Assembly (NCBI RefSeq): GCF_040717535.1
Contig: NZ_JBFEFI010000001.1
Location: forward strand, 744,001-808,000
Reading direction: 5' to 3'
DNA from: Thalassoglobus sp. JC818
GTDB lineage: Bacteria > Planctomycetota > Planctomycetia > Planctomycetales > Planctomycetaceae
Length of the DNA stretch: 64,000 bases
Shown here: positions 1-8,917 of the stretch, piece by piece
Numbering within the stretch: the stretch's first letter is position 1
How the letters are laid out: each line of letters begins with the position of its first letter
The notes under the pieces: model-generated
The model's database searches: none
The model's input: the letters and a program-made list of their open reading frames with translations, nothing else
Told to the model about the DNA's origin: nothing
Made by a program: the position numbers and the translations under genes

Positions 1-1231
1 AGGACTTCCCGGTGCGGGGCCGATTCGTCGATATGACTGGTTCCGCAACCTCTGGAAGAGTCGGCGAGGCCAGTGGGCGAAAACACAAGCAGAAGATCAA
101 AACGCCGTCGTTTTCCTCGGCGATTCGATCACTCAAGGCTGGGGGGACAAACTGCACAAGAGTTTTGGTGAGATGAAAGTCGCCAATCGGGGGATCTCAG
201 GAGACACGACACGGGGAATGCTGATTCGGCTTGAGGAAGATGTTCTTTCCCTCAATCCGACAGGCGTCGTCATGCTGATGGGAACGAACGATCTGGAGGA
301 AGGGGCAGACCCGAAAACCGTCGCTAGTAACATCCAGCTCATTCTCGAAGCGATTCACGCTCATCAAAGCGAAATGCCGATCATCATTTCGCTCGTCTTT
401 CCGAGTTCCGAAACAAAGAAACGACCTTCCAACAAGATTCAGGAATTGAATCAGCTCATCCGCGAGGCAGCCCGCAACTTTGAACACGTCACCGTTCTCG
501 ACACCTGGACTCTGTTCGCGAACTCCGAAGGGGACGCGAAAGTGGAAGAGTTTCCCGATCTTCTGCATCCGAACGAACTGGGTTACGAAAAGTGGCGCAT
601 GGCATTGATTCCTCTGCTGGAAACGAATGGGCTTCTGGACGTTCCTGAGGACGATTTCGAATTGGAAGCGGGTTTCGAGTCACTCTTCAATGGACAAGAT
701 TTGACAGGTTGGGGATTTCTGCCGACTCCTCCTGCGAACCCCAACCGAAAGCGGAATCCAAACGCTCCACACCGTCCGGAAGTCGCAGAAGCTGTCAGCT
801 TCGATGGACTGACCGAGAGTTCAGATGGTCGTTACGTCGCCAAAGACGGCCGATTAATTGTGACAACGCCAATGGAAGGACGCCGAATTCAACAGCTGTG
901 GAGTCATAAGTCGTTTCCAAATGACTTCACTCTCAAGCTTGAGTTTCGTGCAACTCCCAACGCTGACAGTGGAGTTTTCATTCGACAGCCACAGCTGCAG
1001 TGTCGCGATTACTTGTTGGCGGGACCATACAACTCTCTTCAGAAGTACCGCCCTCAGGACTGGAACGAACTCGTCGTGGAAGTGAAGGGGAACGTCGCAC
1101 GCTGCACTTGCAACGGTGAAGTCCTCGAAGAAGCCTTCGAGCTCCCAGCGACAGGACCGGTTGGTCTCGAAGGTGATCGTGGGCAGATTGAATACCGACG
1201 AATCCGAATCAAGCACGCTGGCGGAAACTGA
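1..1231 (+). CDS. SGNH/GDSL-type hydrolase with C-terminal DUF1080 domain (5' partial)
   Basis: The reading frame is open from base 2, so the gene starts before the window; about 409 residues are visible. The first 210 or so are an SGNH/GDSL esterase-type domain: block I GDSIT near base 121 with the nucleophile Ser, block III GTND near base 282, and the block V Asp-His pair in DLLHPNELGY near base 560. From about base 670 follows a DUF1080 (3-keto-disaccharide hydrolase, laminin-G-like) domain running from FNGQDLTGW to EYRRIRIK. In planctomycetes such proteins are normally exported and taken to act on polysaccharides or their acyl substituents; that role is inferred here. No downstream partner gene is close. 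Confidence 0.85.
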   Translation, partial: GLPGAGPIRRYDWFRNLWKSRRGQWAKTQAEDQNAVVFLGDSITQGWGDKLHKSFGEMKVANRGISGDTTRGMLIRLEEDVLSLNPTGVVMLMGTNDLEEGADPKTVASNIQLILEAIHAHQSEMPIIISLVFPSSETKKRPSNKIQELNQLIREAARNFEHVTVLDTWTLFANSEGDAKVEEFPDLLHPNELGYEKWRMALIPLLETNGLLDVPEDDFELEAGFESLFNGQDLTGWGFLPTPPANPNRKRNPNAPHRPEVAEAVSFDGLTESSDGRYVAKDGRLIVTTPMEGRRIQQLWSHKSFPNDFTLKLEFRATPNADSGVFIRQPQLQCRDYLLAGPYNSLQKYRPQDWNELVVEVKGNVARCTCNGEVLEEAFELPATGPVGLEGDRGQIEYRRIRIKHAGGN

Positions 1232-1658
1232 GCCAATTCCCAAACCAACTCATTTCCCCTGAGTGACTTCAAAAGCTGATCTTGCTTGGGGGAATTTGAG
1301 GGAGCGATTCACGTTGATGCAAAGGCATTTTTGTCATTTCTGATGTTGGTCTCTTGATGCTCAACAATGATCTGGCGATGATTCAATCAGACGGAAAGAA
1401 TCAGAGACTTTGCTTTCTGTGACGTGAATCGCTTCTTCAGTTTTCGCGATTGCGTTTTTCAGAAGTTCAGAAGTCAATCTGTGCAGTCGCAATGGAGTGT
1501 CGGTCCCCTCGTTGACTCAACTGAGTCACAGTGAAAGTGGCAGCCTCTCATGAATGAAGTGAGGCTTGTAGGTGGACTGAGAGACTGCTGATGCATGCGA
1601 TAAACGATCTGTGACAACAGAACAGGTAACTCTTTCTCTTTGGCCTACGGAGCGACAG
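1232..1658. other. Intergenic, no gene seen
   Basis: About 430 bases between the hydrolase and the SpoIIAA-like gene. Only very short ORFs without ribosome-binding sites are present. I see a short GATGC/GCAT stem followed by five T near 1315-1335 that could weakly terminate the upstream gene, and nothing else I can support. Confidence 0.4.
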
Positions 1659-2021
1659 ATGATTGAAATGATCGAAGAGGGCAATGGCAAAGTCATTGCA
1701 TTCAAGCTTTCGGGAAAGCTTCACGACGAGGACTACAAAACCTTCGTTCCAGCTGTGGACAATGCGATCGCTGAAAATGGAAAGACGCGAGTTCTGGTCC
1801 AGTTTCACGATTTCAAAGGTTGGGACGCCCACGCACTTTGGGATGACATTAAATTCGCTACCACGCACTGCACCAAGATTGAGCGAATCGCACTCGTCGG
1901 AGAAGATTCTTGGGAAAAATGGATGGCGAGCGTCTGCAAACCATTCACGATGGCCAAGATCCAGTACTTCGACGTCAGTGACATCGACGCTGCCTGGCGG
2001 TGGGTCGAAGAAGGCCTTTAG
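1659..2021 (+). CDS. SpoIIAA-like (STAS-fold) small protein
   Basis: A 120-residue protein of the SpoIIAA-like family (formerly DUF3478), a STAS-related fold found as single-domain proteins of about this length; its biochemical role is not established. The pattern seen is the family's: a beta-hairpin start IAFKLSGKLHDEDY, a central VLVQFHDFKGWD and a C-terminal segment IQYFDVSD followed by the AWRWVEEG helix. The frame stays open upstream to a GTG at 1611, but the ATG at 1659 has a GGAG six bases ahead and gives the usual family length, so I chose it. The gene stands alone and ends before a strong terminator at 2107-2143. Confidence 0.75.
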   Translation: MIEMIEEGNGKVIAFKLSGKLHDEDYKTFVPAVDNAIAENGKTRVLVQFHDFKGWDAHALWDDIKFATTHCTKIERIALVGEDSWEKWMASVCKPFTMAKIQYFDVSDIDAAWRWVEEGL

Positions 2022-2106
2022 GAACGCAGCTTCGTGAATCGCTAGAGGCCATTCCTTCAGCACTGACTAATTCGGTCTGGAATCAGCCTCGCTCCGGTGA
2101 AATTTC

Positions 2107-2143
2107 ACATGCTGGATCATTACTTGGTCCAGCATGTTTTTTT
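2107..2143 (+). terminator. Rho-independent terminator
   Basis: A perfect 10-bp stem (ACATGCTGGA / TCCAGCATGT) with an 11-base loop, followed directly by seven T. It lies 86 bases after the SpoIIAA-like stop codon. It also lies just beyond the stop of the converging transporter gene, whose transcript would run into it. Confidence 0.85.
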
Positions 2144-2171
2144 GCATCAGCGCTCATTCATCGAGAGACGG

Positions 2172-4385
2172 TCAGTCGATCCAGTGCAACACATCCCGGA
2201 GAATGCACCAGCGAGGTGTTCGGTCTTTCGCACCGCCGCCTTCGATCCAGTACCGCTCCAGTCGGTCGAGTGTTCCGTCTAACCTTTCGATGTCGAGCCA
2301 GCGATTCAATGTGATCATCCAATCCATATCATCCTGCTGGACAACAAGACCGACCGGTCGCTGAATTGCCGGTCGAGGAATCACCGTTGTGTATTCCGGA
2401 TGCAGAACGGTCCAGGCAGCTCCCTGTTCTGCGGCAATCATCAGACCATCGATATCTTCATGTCGCCCATCGAAAAAGTCCTGCAATGAATCGACAGTGA
2501 CGATTTCGGCGTTCGGTATGAACTGCTGAGCCGGTACCACAAGATCCGGTGAAACCACTCCCAAGCGAAGTTCCCGGTAGTCAACAGCATCTTCCCAAGA
2601 AACCCATTCATCACGACGGTGATCCTTCAGAACAACGGAAACCGTCGCGGTTTGATATGGCTCTGTGAACCCAACTCTGAGCAGGCGAGCCGGTTTCATG
2701 ATCAATCCGCCGATCGCGACGTCCACTTCATGCGAAGCGAGTTGTTCTTCGATCGTCGATTCCGAGAACGGAACAAACTCAATTCGAAGATCCATTTGCT
2801 TCGCGAATTGATGGATCAGTTCAACGTCGTAGCCGACCAAATTTCCTTCTGAATTGAAGAACGAGTAGGGCAGGTGATCCTGGAGATACCCAACTCGCAA
2901 GATCTTTTCTTCTTGAATTCGCTCGAGTGCCGTTGATCCAGTCGTTTGCCGTTTCGGAATCTGTGATCGATTCCGAAAAACTTCGTAGTCTGTCACAGGT
3001 GCAGGCAGTGAAAGCGACAAGAATCGTGAATCGAGTTGATCGCTGAATTTCACCGAAGCGAGGTATCGAGACATGATCCCGCAAAACAACAACAGTGTCA
3101 GCGAGACCACTGCTCCCGAGATCATCAGACGTCTCCACCGGATGCGAAGTTGGTCGTGAACGACCGCATTGACGATCAGCGTGAGCGCCATCAGGTGCAT
3201 CACCCCCACAGCGTCTGCCATCCTCGTTGTCAAAAACCCAGGAAGGATAAACAACGTCATCAGGTCCTGCGGCAATCGATACATGTCGAGCAAGAATGGG
3301 ATCGTGACCAGCGGACTGGCAAAGCTTGAAATCGTCCCAGTGGATGCCATCGAAAGAGTCTGCCCCCACGAGAGATCACGTCCGGCGTACCATGCTGCAA
3401 ACGGGATAAACAAAAACGAAAGCACTTTGCCGATGTGCGGAAAGGGGTATGCAAGAGGCACAACCACGCTCGGCGTCAGTCTTTCATCGAGCGAATCAGA
3501 ATCTGACTTCCCTTGCAACAGACTCTCGCAGCTTTCAGCAATCAACGGGAGAACCACGAAAAGCTTTCCAGTCGCCAGCGCAGTCAACAACGGTTCTTGG
3601 GCAGATCGCAAAAGCTCACGAAATCCAATCTTGGTCGTGCAGGTCACAAGCAGCGGTAGAAAGAGAAGGGCAGCCACACCGCACGCGATCGACACCATCA
3701 AGAGATAAGCCTGCAGTCGCGAAATCTCCTCGACCCGCAAAGTGCCTGCCGCTGCGGCTGTCAGCGTAAAGAGACCGACCGGAGCCAGCCGAATCAGAAA
3801 CGCGTTGATTTTCGAAAGCGCTTCAGAACACGAATCAAGAAGATTTAGGACCGGCTCTCGGTTCGGAACTGCCATCATCGCTGCTCCAAAAAAGAGACAA
3901 AAGACCACCACAGCTGGGACGAACTCGTTTGCCAGAGAATTGAAAACGTTGCCGGGAATCAATTGATTGAGAAAGTTGAAACCGCCAGCCACATCAGCCA
4001 AGTCACTCGAATGAAAGAAGGCGCCACCTTTCAGCGGGGGTAGAAATGCAGACACCGTTGCGACCAGAACGATACTCGCTCCCCAGAACAACAGCAGAAT
4101 AATAGCAGCAGCCCATCCGATCCGTTTCGCTTGAGCAATATTCAATCGCCCCAACTTCGAGATCAGTGCTGTGACCAGGTACGGGAGAACGGTCATCTGC
4201 AACAGGTTGACGTAAGAGTTACCAACCACTTGCAGCGGCGCACAAAGTTCTCCGAAAAACACACCACACAAGATCCCCAGGACCAACCCGATCCCGATCC
4301 ATAATCCCAACCTCTTGGGATGTGATGAAAGCTTTCTCGCCCGCTCCGGTTGATCGAGTTCCGGCCCCTTCAACGTTTCTGACAT
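2172..4385 (-). CDS. Sodium:dicarboxylate symporter fused to a periplasmic amino-acid-type solute-binding domain
   Basis: A 737-residue fusion. Residues about 25-440 are a DAACS/SDF symporter (Na+ or H+ coupled carboxylate or amino-acid uptake): eight or so hydrophobic segments, with re-entrant and substrate-site elements such as TGTISSFASP. After the last membrane helix a linker of about 40 residues leads to a type 3 solute-binding domain (about 490-725) starting KILRVGYLQDHLPYSFF, with the family pattern GNLVGYDVELIHQFAKQM and later VDVAIGGLIM and VGFTEPY. Family length without the extra domain is near 420. The binding domain would sit outside the inner membrane and may deliver substrate or sense it. 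Start chosen at 4385, with GGAG four bases upstream. Neighbours are unrelated. Confidence 0.85.
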   Translation of the reverse strand: MSETLKGPELDQPERARKLSSHPKRLGLWIGIGLVLGILCGVFFGELCAPLQVVGNSYVNLLQMTVLPYLVTALISKLGRLNIAQAKRIGWAAAIILLLFWGASIVLVATVSAFLPPLKGGAFFHSSDLADVAGGFNFLNQLIPGNVFNSLANEFVPAVVVFCLFFGAAMMAVPNREPVLNLLDSCSEALSKINAFLIRLAPVGLFTLTAAAAGTLRVEEISRLQAYLLMVSIACGVAALLFLPLLVTCTTKIGFRELLRSAQEPLLTALATGKLFVVLPLIAESCESLLQGKSDSDSLDERLTPSVVVPLAYPFPHIGKVLSFLFIPFAAWYAGRDLSWGQTLSMASTGTISSFASPLVTIPFLLDMYRLPQDLMTLFILPGFLTTRMADAVGVMHLMALTLIVNAVVHDQLRIRWRRLMISGAVVSLTLLLFCGIMSRYLASVKFSDQLDSRFLSLSLPAPVTDYEVFRNRSQIPKRQTTGSTALERIQEEKILRVGYLQDHLPYSFFNSEGNLVGYDVELIHQFAKQMDLRIEFVPFSESTIEEQLASHEVDVAIGGLIMKPARLLRVGFTEPYQTATVSVVLKDHRRDEWVSWEDAVDYRELRLGVVSPDLVVPAQQFIPNAEIVTVDSLQDFFDGRHEDIDGLMIAAEQGAAWTVLHPEYTTVIPRPAIQRPVGLVVQQDDMDWMITLNRWLDIERLDGTLDRLERYWIEGGGAKDRTPRWCILRDVLHWID

Positions 4386-4721
4386 GTGACTCCAGTGATC
4401 CAGTTGCGACTGAGTTAGGCTGCAGAGTGTTCTCCCTCTCCGATCCGCCTGATTTCAGTGAAAGGGCCGACAAAATACAACACTCGGCCAACCACGACAG
4501 CCCTGTTGATCACGAAATTAGCGACCTTCAACAAGCAGACATCAAGGAGAGATTCGCCCATATCCTTGCACTCCTACTGATCAGCCGATGCCAAGTCATC
4601 TTGCTCTTCACTCCGGATTCTTTGGCGGTCGTGCTCGACCGGATTGACAGAGCGACTGTCACTTTTCACCGTACGTGTACGCACAATCCCACCTGAGAAA
4701 ATGCCTTCGCTGGAGTTTGCA

Positions 4722-6209
4722 ATGATATCTCGTGCAGTTGTCCTTTTCGCAGCGTTTGCTTGTTTCGCTCAATCGAGCGACGCACAGCAGTCCGAGCGAT
4801 CTCCCAACGTTCTTCTGATTGTCAGCGACGATCTCCAAGCATGCCTTGGTTGTTATCAAAACAGCACCTGCCAAACTCCAAATCTCGATCGCCTCGCGAA
4901 AGAAGGAATTCTCTTCGAACGTGCCTATTGCCAGTACCCGGTCTGCGGTCCTTCTCGCGCGTCGATGATGAGCGGGCTCTACCCGAATCTAACGAAGATG
5001 CTTGGCAACAAGACAACGTTGGGAGCTTTTCACGAAACGAACGCCGACCTGGCTCATCACCCCAGCATCGGTGAGTTTCTGAAGACAAACGGATACGTTT
5101 CGTTGCGGGTCTCAAAGATCTATCACATGGGAGTTCCAGGCGGCATTGAAGCCGGCGACCGCGGTGGTGACGATCCTCTTTCATGGGATCGAGCTTTCGA
5201 CATCATGGCCCCCGAGACAGCGAGTCTCGGTGAACTCGAATTGTTGAGTCCGATTCGAAAACACTACGGTTCAAACTTCGCCCGGATCATCACACCCGAT
5301 GAAGCAGCGACCACTCAGACCGACTATCTCGCTGCTTCGCAAGCGATCGCGATTCTCGAAAACCGAGCACGAGGCCGAACCGACTCGCGTTTTCTTCGAC
5401 CAGAGCAGCCGTTTTTTCTCGCAGTTGGATTTGTCCGCCCGCACGTTCCGCTGATTGCGCCGAAACGAATCTTTGACAAGTACCCCGTCGACTCAGTGGA
5501 GTTGCCGAACGTCCCTGAGAACGATCTGGACGACGTCCCTTCCGCTGCTGCCGGGATGGAAAACTTCGGTCGATACGGAATGAACGAGGAACAACAGAAA
5601 ATAGCCATCGCAAGCTACTACGCAAGTGTTACGTTCATGGACGAACAGGTCGGACGACTCCTCGAAACTCTCGATCGACTCAATCTCCGAGACGACACCG
5701 TCGTGATCTTCACGTCGGACCATGGATACAATCTCGGAGAGCACCACTGCTGGCAGAAGCTGAGTCTATTTGAGGACAGCACTCGAGTCCCACTGCTGAT
5801 CTCTTCACCTGACCACACAGAAACAGCCGGTCAGACGAACAGCGAGATTGTTGAGTTGATTGATCTGTATCCCACGATCGCCGATTTGTGTGGACTCAAG
5901 AAGAAGTCTCCTCAAATCCTTCAGGGACAAAGCCTCGTCCCGATTCTGGAATCGCCAGGCAATGTGATGGACGCAGATGCTCATGCTTACACCGTCACCT
6001 ATCAACGCGGAGAGTCATTGCGAGCTGGACCCTGGAGATTCAACCGTTGGGGCAATTCGGGAGAGGAATTGTATGACCACGAATCCGATCCCGGCGAATT
6101 CACAAATCTTGCGACTGATCCCGACCACACAGCTGCTGTCGACTCCCTGAGAACACAATTGACTCAGGTCCGCGAATCGAGCGAAAAATCGACTGGCTCA
6201 AGCGACTGA
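4722..6209 (+). CDS. Secreted sulfatase, iduronate-2-sulfatase-like
   Basis: A 495-residue type I sulfatase. A Sec signal peptide covers the first 22 residues (ending SSDAQQ). The metal-site start VLLIVSDDL and the formylglycine motif CGPSR (C-x-P-S-R) around residue 78 are both present, followed by RPHVPLIAPKR, the second metal site FTSDHGYNLGEH and the C-terminal LYDHESDPGEFTNL typical of iduronate-sulfatase-like planctomycete enzymes. It should remove sulfate esters from polysaccharides outside the cytoplasmic membrane once the Cys is converted to formylglycine; the converting enzyme is not in the window. The frame extends upstream to 4644, but the ATG at 4722 follows a GGAG at six bases and begins the signal peptide. 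Confidence 0.9.
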   Translation: MISRAVVLFAAFACFAQSSDAQQSERSPNVLLIVSDDLQACLGCYQNSTCQTPNLDRLAKEGILFERAYCQYPVCGPSRASMMSGLYPNLTKMLGNKTTLGAFHETNADLAHHPSIGEFLKTNGYVSLRVSKIYHMGVPGGIEAGDRGGDDPLSWDRAFDIMAPETASLGELELLSPIRKHYGSNFARIITPDEAATTQTDYLAASQAIAILENRARGRTDSRFLRPEQPFFLAVGFVRPHVPLIAPKRIFDKYPVDSVELPNVPENDLDDVPSAAAGMENFGRYGMNEEQQKIAIASYYASVTFMDEQVGRLLETLDRLNLRDDTVVIFTSDHGYNLGEHHCWQKLSLFEDSTRVPLLISSPDHTETAGQTNSEIVELIDLYPTIADLCGLKKKSPQILQGQSLVPILESPGNVMDADAHAYTVTYQRGESLRAGPWRFNRWGNSGEELYDHESDPGEFTNLATDPDHTAAVDSLRTQLTQVRESSEKSTGSSD

Positions 6210-6624
6210 TTTCTCGAATTGAATTGATTTATCACGTATCACTTCAGAGGCTTACAACGCTGTCGACAAGATCGCAGATGATCTTTTCATGGAGATTTGT
6301 GTCAGATCGTTGCTGCGACACACATCAGCACTGGCTGATTCCAAAGTCATGATCGGTCGTAAGCTATTGAGAAACCCGAGGGAAAGTTTTCGCAGCAGTT
6401 GCGGACCGTTCCCGTATGTATTAAACGACTGAGACGAGGATACCGACAGACCGTTTTCATTCCTCTCGACTGAAATTCCGTGATCTCGGAATTTCATCAA
6501 CAGTTCGTGATTGGTCGCGTGATGTCGTGAACCGATCAGATAGCAACTTCGTGGCTGCGCTGGGTCGCAAGTTGCAATTTCACTGGCAAAACCGCCGACA
6601 CCCATGGAAAGGTGTGAGACTCCG
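6210..6624. other. Intergenic, no supported gene
   Basis: About 415 bases. A minus-strand ORF (6252-6605) is open, but it lacks a recognisable ribosome-binding site and its translation has no fold-like pattern, so it is not called. The promoter of the NTPase gene should lie here; no clear -35/-10 pair stands out. Confidence 0.35.
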
Positions 6625-8127
6625 ATGAAAGTCCATCAGTTTCTGGATCATTATGGGATCACCGAAAATCCTTATGCCCAAGAAGACGCTTCATCAGACA
6701 GAGTCTTCATCGAGCACTGTCTGACCGGGACATACCATTCCGGTTGGGACAAAATCTATGGCGATCCCAGAGCCCCATCGACGTCGGTCGTCTTCGGAGA
6801 GCAGGGGAGCGGAAAAACCGCATTGCGGCTTCAAATTGCCGGACGTCTGCGTGAGTTCAACGAAACTCATCCTGAAGAACGCGCGTTCACAATCCACTAC
6901 GACAACTTCAATCCATTCCTCGACAGCTTCCGTGAACGTCTGCACGGTCGGCGACGCAAAGCTGAGAAGGCTCTCCAGAACTGGAAGCTGTGGGATCACA
7001 TGGATGCGATTCTCACTCTCGCGACAACCCGACTGGCGGACATCATTCGCAACGGCGGCGTCGACGCGAAAGACCCTTCTCAATCGGTCGACCCTGCCAA
7101 AATCGACGATTTGAAGCCAAATCAACGCCGCGACATTCTCCTGCTCGCAACGTTCTACGACCAGAACCGAGATGAGTCAGCTGTCCGCCGCTGGAATCAA
7201 TTGCGTCGGAAATTGAAAGTGACGACCTGGAAGTCTTACTGGGACATCGGGCTCGGAGCGATTGTCACCCTCGCCATCATTGGTGGGGTGTTTCAGGTTT
7301 CCGAAACTCCGTGGAGTCAGTTGTTCTCCGGCTGGACGCTGGCGATCATCATTGCCGCTTGGCTGCCAGCCATCTGGAACTTCATTCGAAACTTCTGGAC
7401 AGCCACACGCGCAGCAAGCCAGGTTCGGATTTCCGATCAGAGTCGGACTGACCTGCGACGAATCTTGGCCCGCTTCGATCGATCTCAGATCAGTGGCCAA
7501 CCACTCCCGACTCGTGCGCGCGGAGACGATCGCTATGAATTGCTGCATAAGTTGCAGTCAGTTCTCACCGATCTCGGATTCCAAAGCATCGTAGTCCTCG
7601 TCGACCGAGTCGATGAGCCACACCTGGTCAACGGCTCCCCAGAGCGAATGCGCGATCTTATTTGGCCGCTCTTTGATAACAAGTTCCTGAAGCATCCAGG
7701 CATCGCCTTCAAACTGCTTCTCCCCGCGGCACTCTCAGGATTCTTGAACCGACAGGAAAAAGAGTTCTATGAACGTTCTCGACTCGACAAGCAAAACTTG
7801 ATTCCGTCCCTCAACTGGACTGGACAAGGTTTGTACGACGTCGCGAATGATCGACTTCGAGCCTGTGCAAAACTGGCCGAGAACCGGCCCAGCATCAGTG
7901 ATCTCTTTGATGACTCAATCAGCGAGCAGGAGTTGATCACCGTCTTTGATCGACTTCGCGCACCGCGTCATCTGTTCAAGTATCTCTACCGGCTGTTCAT
8001 CGATCACTGTTCAAAACATACAGAAGATTCTCCAGAATGGAAAATTCAGCGTGAGACAATGCAGTCTTCTCTCGCCGTATTCATGAAGGACCTCGACGCG
8101 TACGACCAAAAACTCGGCACGGGGTAA
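6625..8127 (+). CDS. Membrane-anchored P-loop NTPase (KAP/ExeA-like), function unknown
   Basis: A protein of about 500 residues. The N-terminus (GITENPYAQEDA) resembles the start of ExeA-like AAA proteins. A Walker A motif GEQGSGKTA lies near residue 65. Two hydrophobic segments near residues 210-255 form a membrane hairpin inserted inside the ATPase region, and a Walker-B-like strand IVVLVDRVDEPH follows near residue 330. A membrane hairpin inserted into a P-loop domain is the hallmark of KAP NTPases, but the match is by eye only. The ABC importer begins 38 bases downstream, so the genes may be co-transcribed. The start could also be the ATG at 6604, seven codons earlier. Confidence 0.65.
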   Translation: MKVHQFLDHYGITENPYAQEDASSDRVFIEHCLTGTYHSGWDKIYGDPRAPSTSVVFGEQGSGKTALRLQIAGRLREFNETHPEERAFTIHYDNFNPFLDSFRERLHGRRRKAEKALQNWKLWDHMDAILTLATTRLADIIRNGGVDAKDPSQSVDPAKIDDLKPNQRRDILLLATFYDQNRDESAVRRWNQLRRKLKVTTWKSYWDIGLGAIVTLAIIGGVFQVSETPWSQLFSGWTLAIIIAAWLPAIWNFIRNFWTATRAASQVRISDQSRTDLRRILARFDRSQISGQPLPTRARGDDRYELLHKLQSVLTDLGFQSIVVLVDRVDEPHLVNGSPERMRDLIWPLFDNKFLKHPGIAFKLLLPAALSGFLNRQEKEFYERSRLDKQNLIPSLNWTGQGLYDVANDRLRACAKLAENRPSISDLFDDSISEQELITVFDRLRAPRHLFKYLYRLFIDHCSKHTEDSPEWKIQRETMQSSLAVFMKDLDAYDQKLGTG

Positions 8128-8164
8128 ACGGCAATTCATCTCCGGACGAAACAGGATTTCCCAA

Positions 8165-8917
8165 ATGCTCCGCCTGACCAATGTCTCGAAAACCTACGAC
8201 GAGAAGTTGGTCCTGGCTCCCACTTCCATTGAGTTCCTACAGGGCAAAACATCTGTCCTCCTGGGAACGAGTGGCTGTGGGAAATCGACACTACTGCGAT
8301 TGATGATCGGTCTTGTCGAGCCGGACAGCGGAGGAGAAATTCTGTTCGATGGAGAACCGCTCACGCGAGAGAACATCGCTACGATCCGCCACCGTATCGG
8401 ATACATGATTCAGGACGGCGGACTCTTCCCGCATTTGACAGTGCAGGGGAATGTTGCGCTGCTCGCCAAACACCTGGGCTGGCCTGTTCAGAAAATCAGT
8501 GATCGCATGCACGAGCTGTTAGAACTCGTGCATCTCGATGACGAAACGCTCACGCGATACCCACGACAAATCTCCGGTGGTCAACGGCAGCGCGTGGCTC
8601 TTATGAGAGCGCTGTTTCTCGATCCAGATGTCTTGCTGCTCGACGAGCCAATGGGTGCGCTCGATCCGGTCATTCGCACGAATCTGCAGGCAGAACTGCG
8701 TGAGATCTTTCGCACGCTGCAAAAGACGGTCGTTCTCGTCACTCACGATATCGGAGAAGCCGCTTTTCTGGGGGACAGCATTAGCGTGCTCAACTCAGGA
8801 CGTGTTCTGCAAACAGGTTCGTTCGAGGACCTGCTGAATAATCCGACGGACTCTTTCGTCACAGATTTCATCCGAGCACAACGCACTCAACTTGATTCTG
8901 TGGAGGAACTCATATGA
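8165..8917 (+). CDS. ABC importer ATP-binding protein, glycine betaine/choline (OpuCA/OsmV) type
   Basis: A 250-residue ATPase. Walker A GTSGCGKST is at residues 34-42, the Q-loop near 85 (MIQDGGLFPHL), the signature ISGGQRQRV at about 136, Walker B LLLDEPMGALDP at about 159 and the H-loop VTHD shortly after. The FPHLTV and YPRQISGG context fits the quaternary-amine (OpuA/OpuC/OsmV) group; no CBS domains follow, since the chain stops after about 235 core residues. It powers the fused binding-protein/permease encoded next: its TGA overlaps that gene's ATG by four bases (ATGA), implying coupled translation. Confidence 0.88.
   Translation: MLRLTNVSKTYDEKLVLAPTSIEFLQGKTSVLLGTSGCGKSTLLRLMIGLVEPDSGGEILFDGEPLTRENIATIRHRIGYMIQDGGLFPHLTVQGNVALLAKHLGWPVQKISDRMHELLELVHLDDETLTRYPRQISGGQRQRVALMRALFLDPDVLLLDEPMGALDPVIRTNLQAELREIFRTLQKTVVLVTHDIGEAAFLGDSISVLNSGRVLQTGSFEDLLNNPTDSFVTDFIRAQRTQLDSVEELI

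Noticed and set aside
6252-6605. 117-codon ORF on the minus strand in a gap
   Set aside because: No ribosome-binding site, no recognisable fold pattern, and no neighbouring gene to read into it; open by chance.
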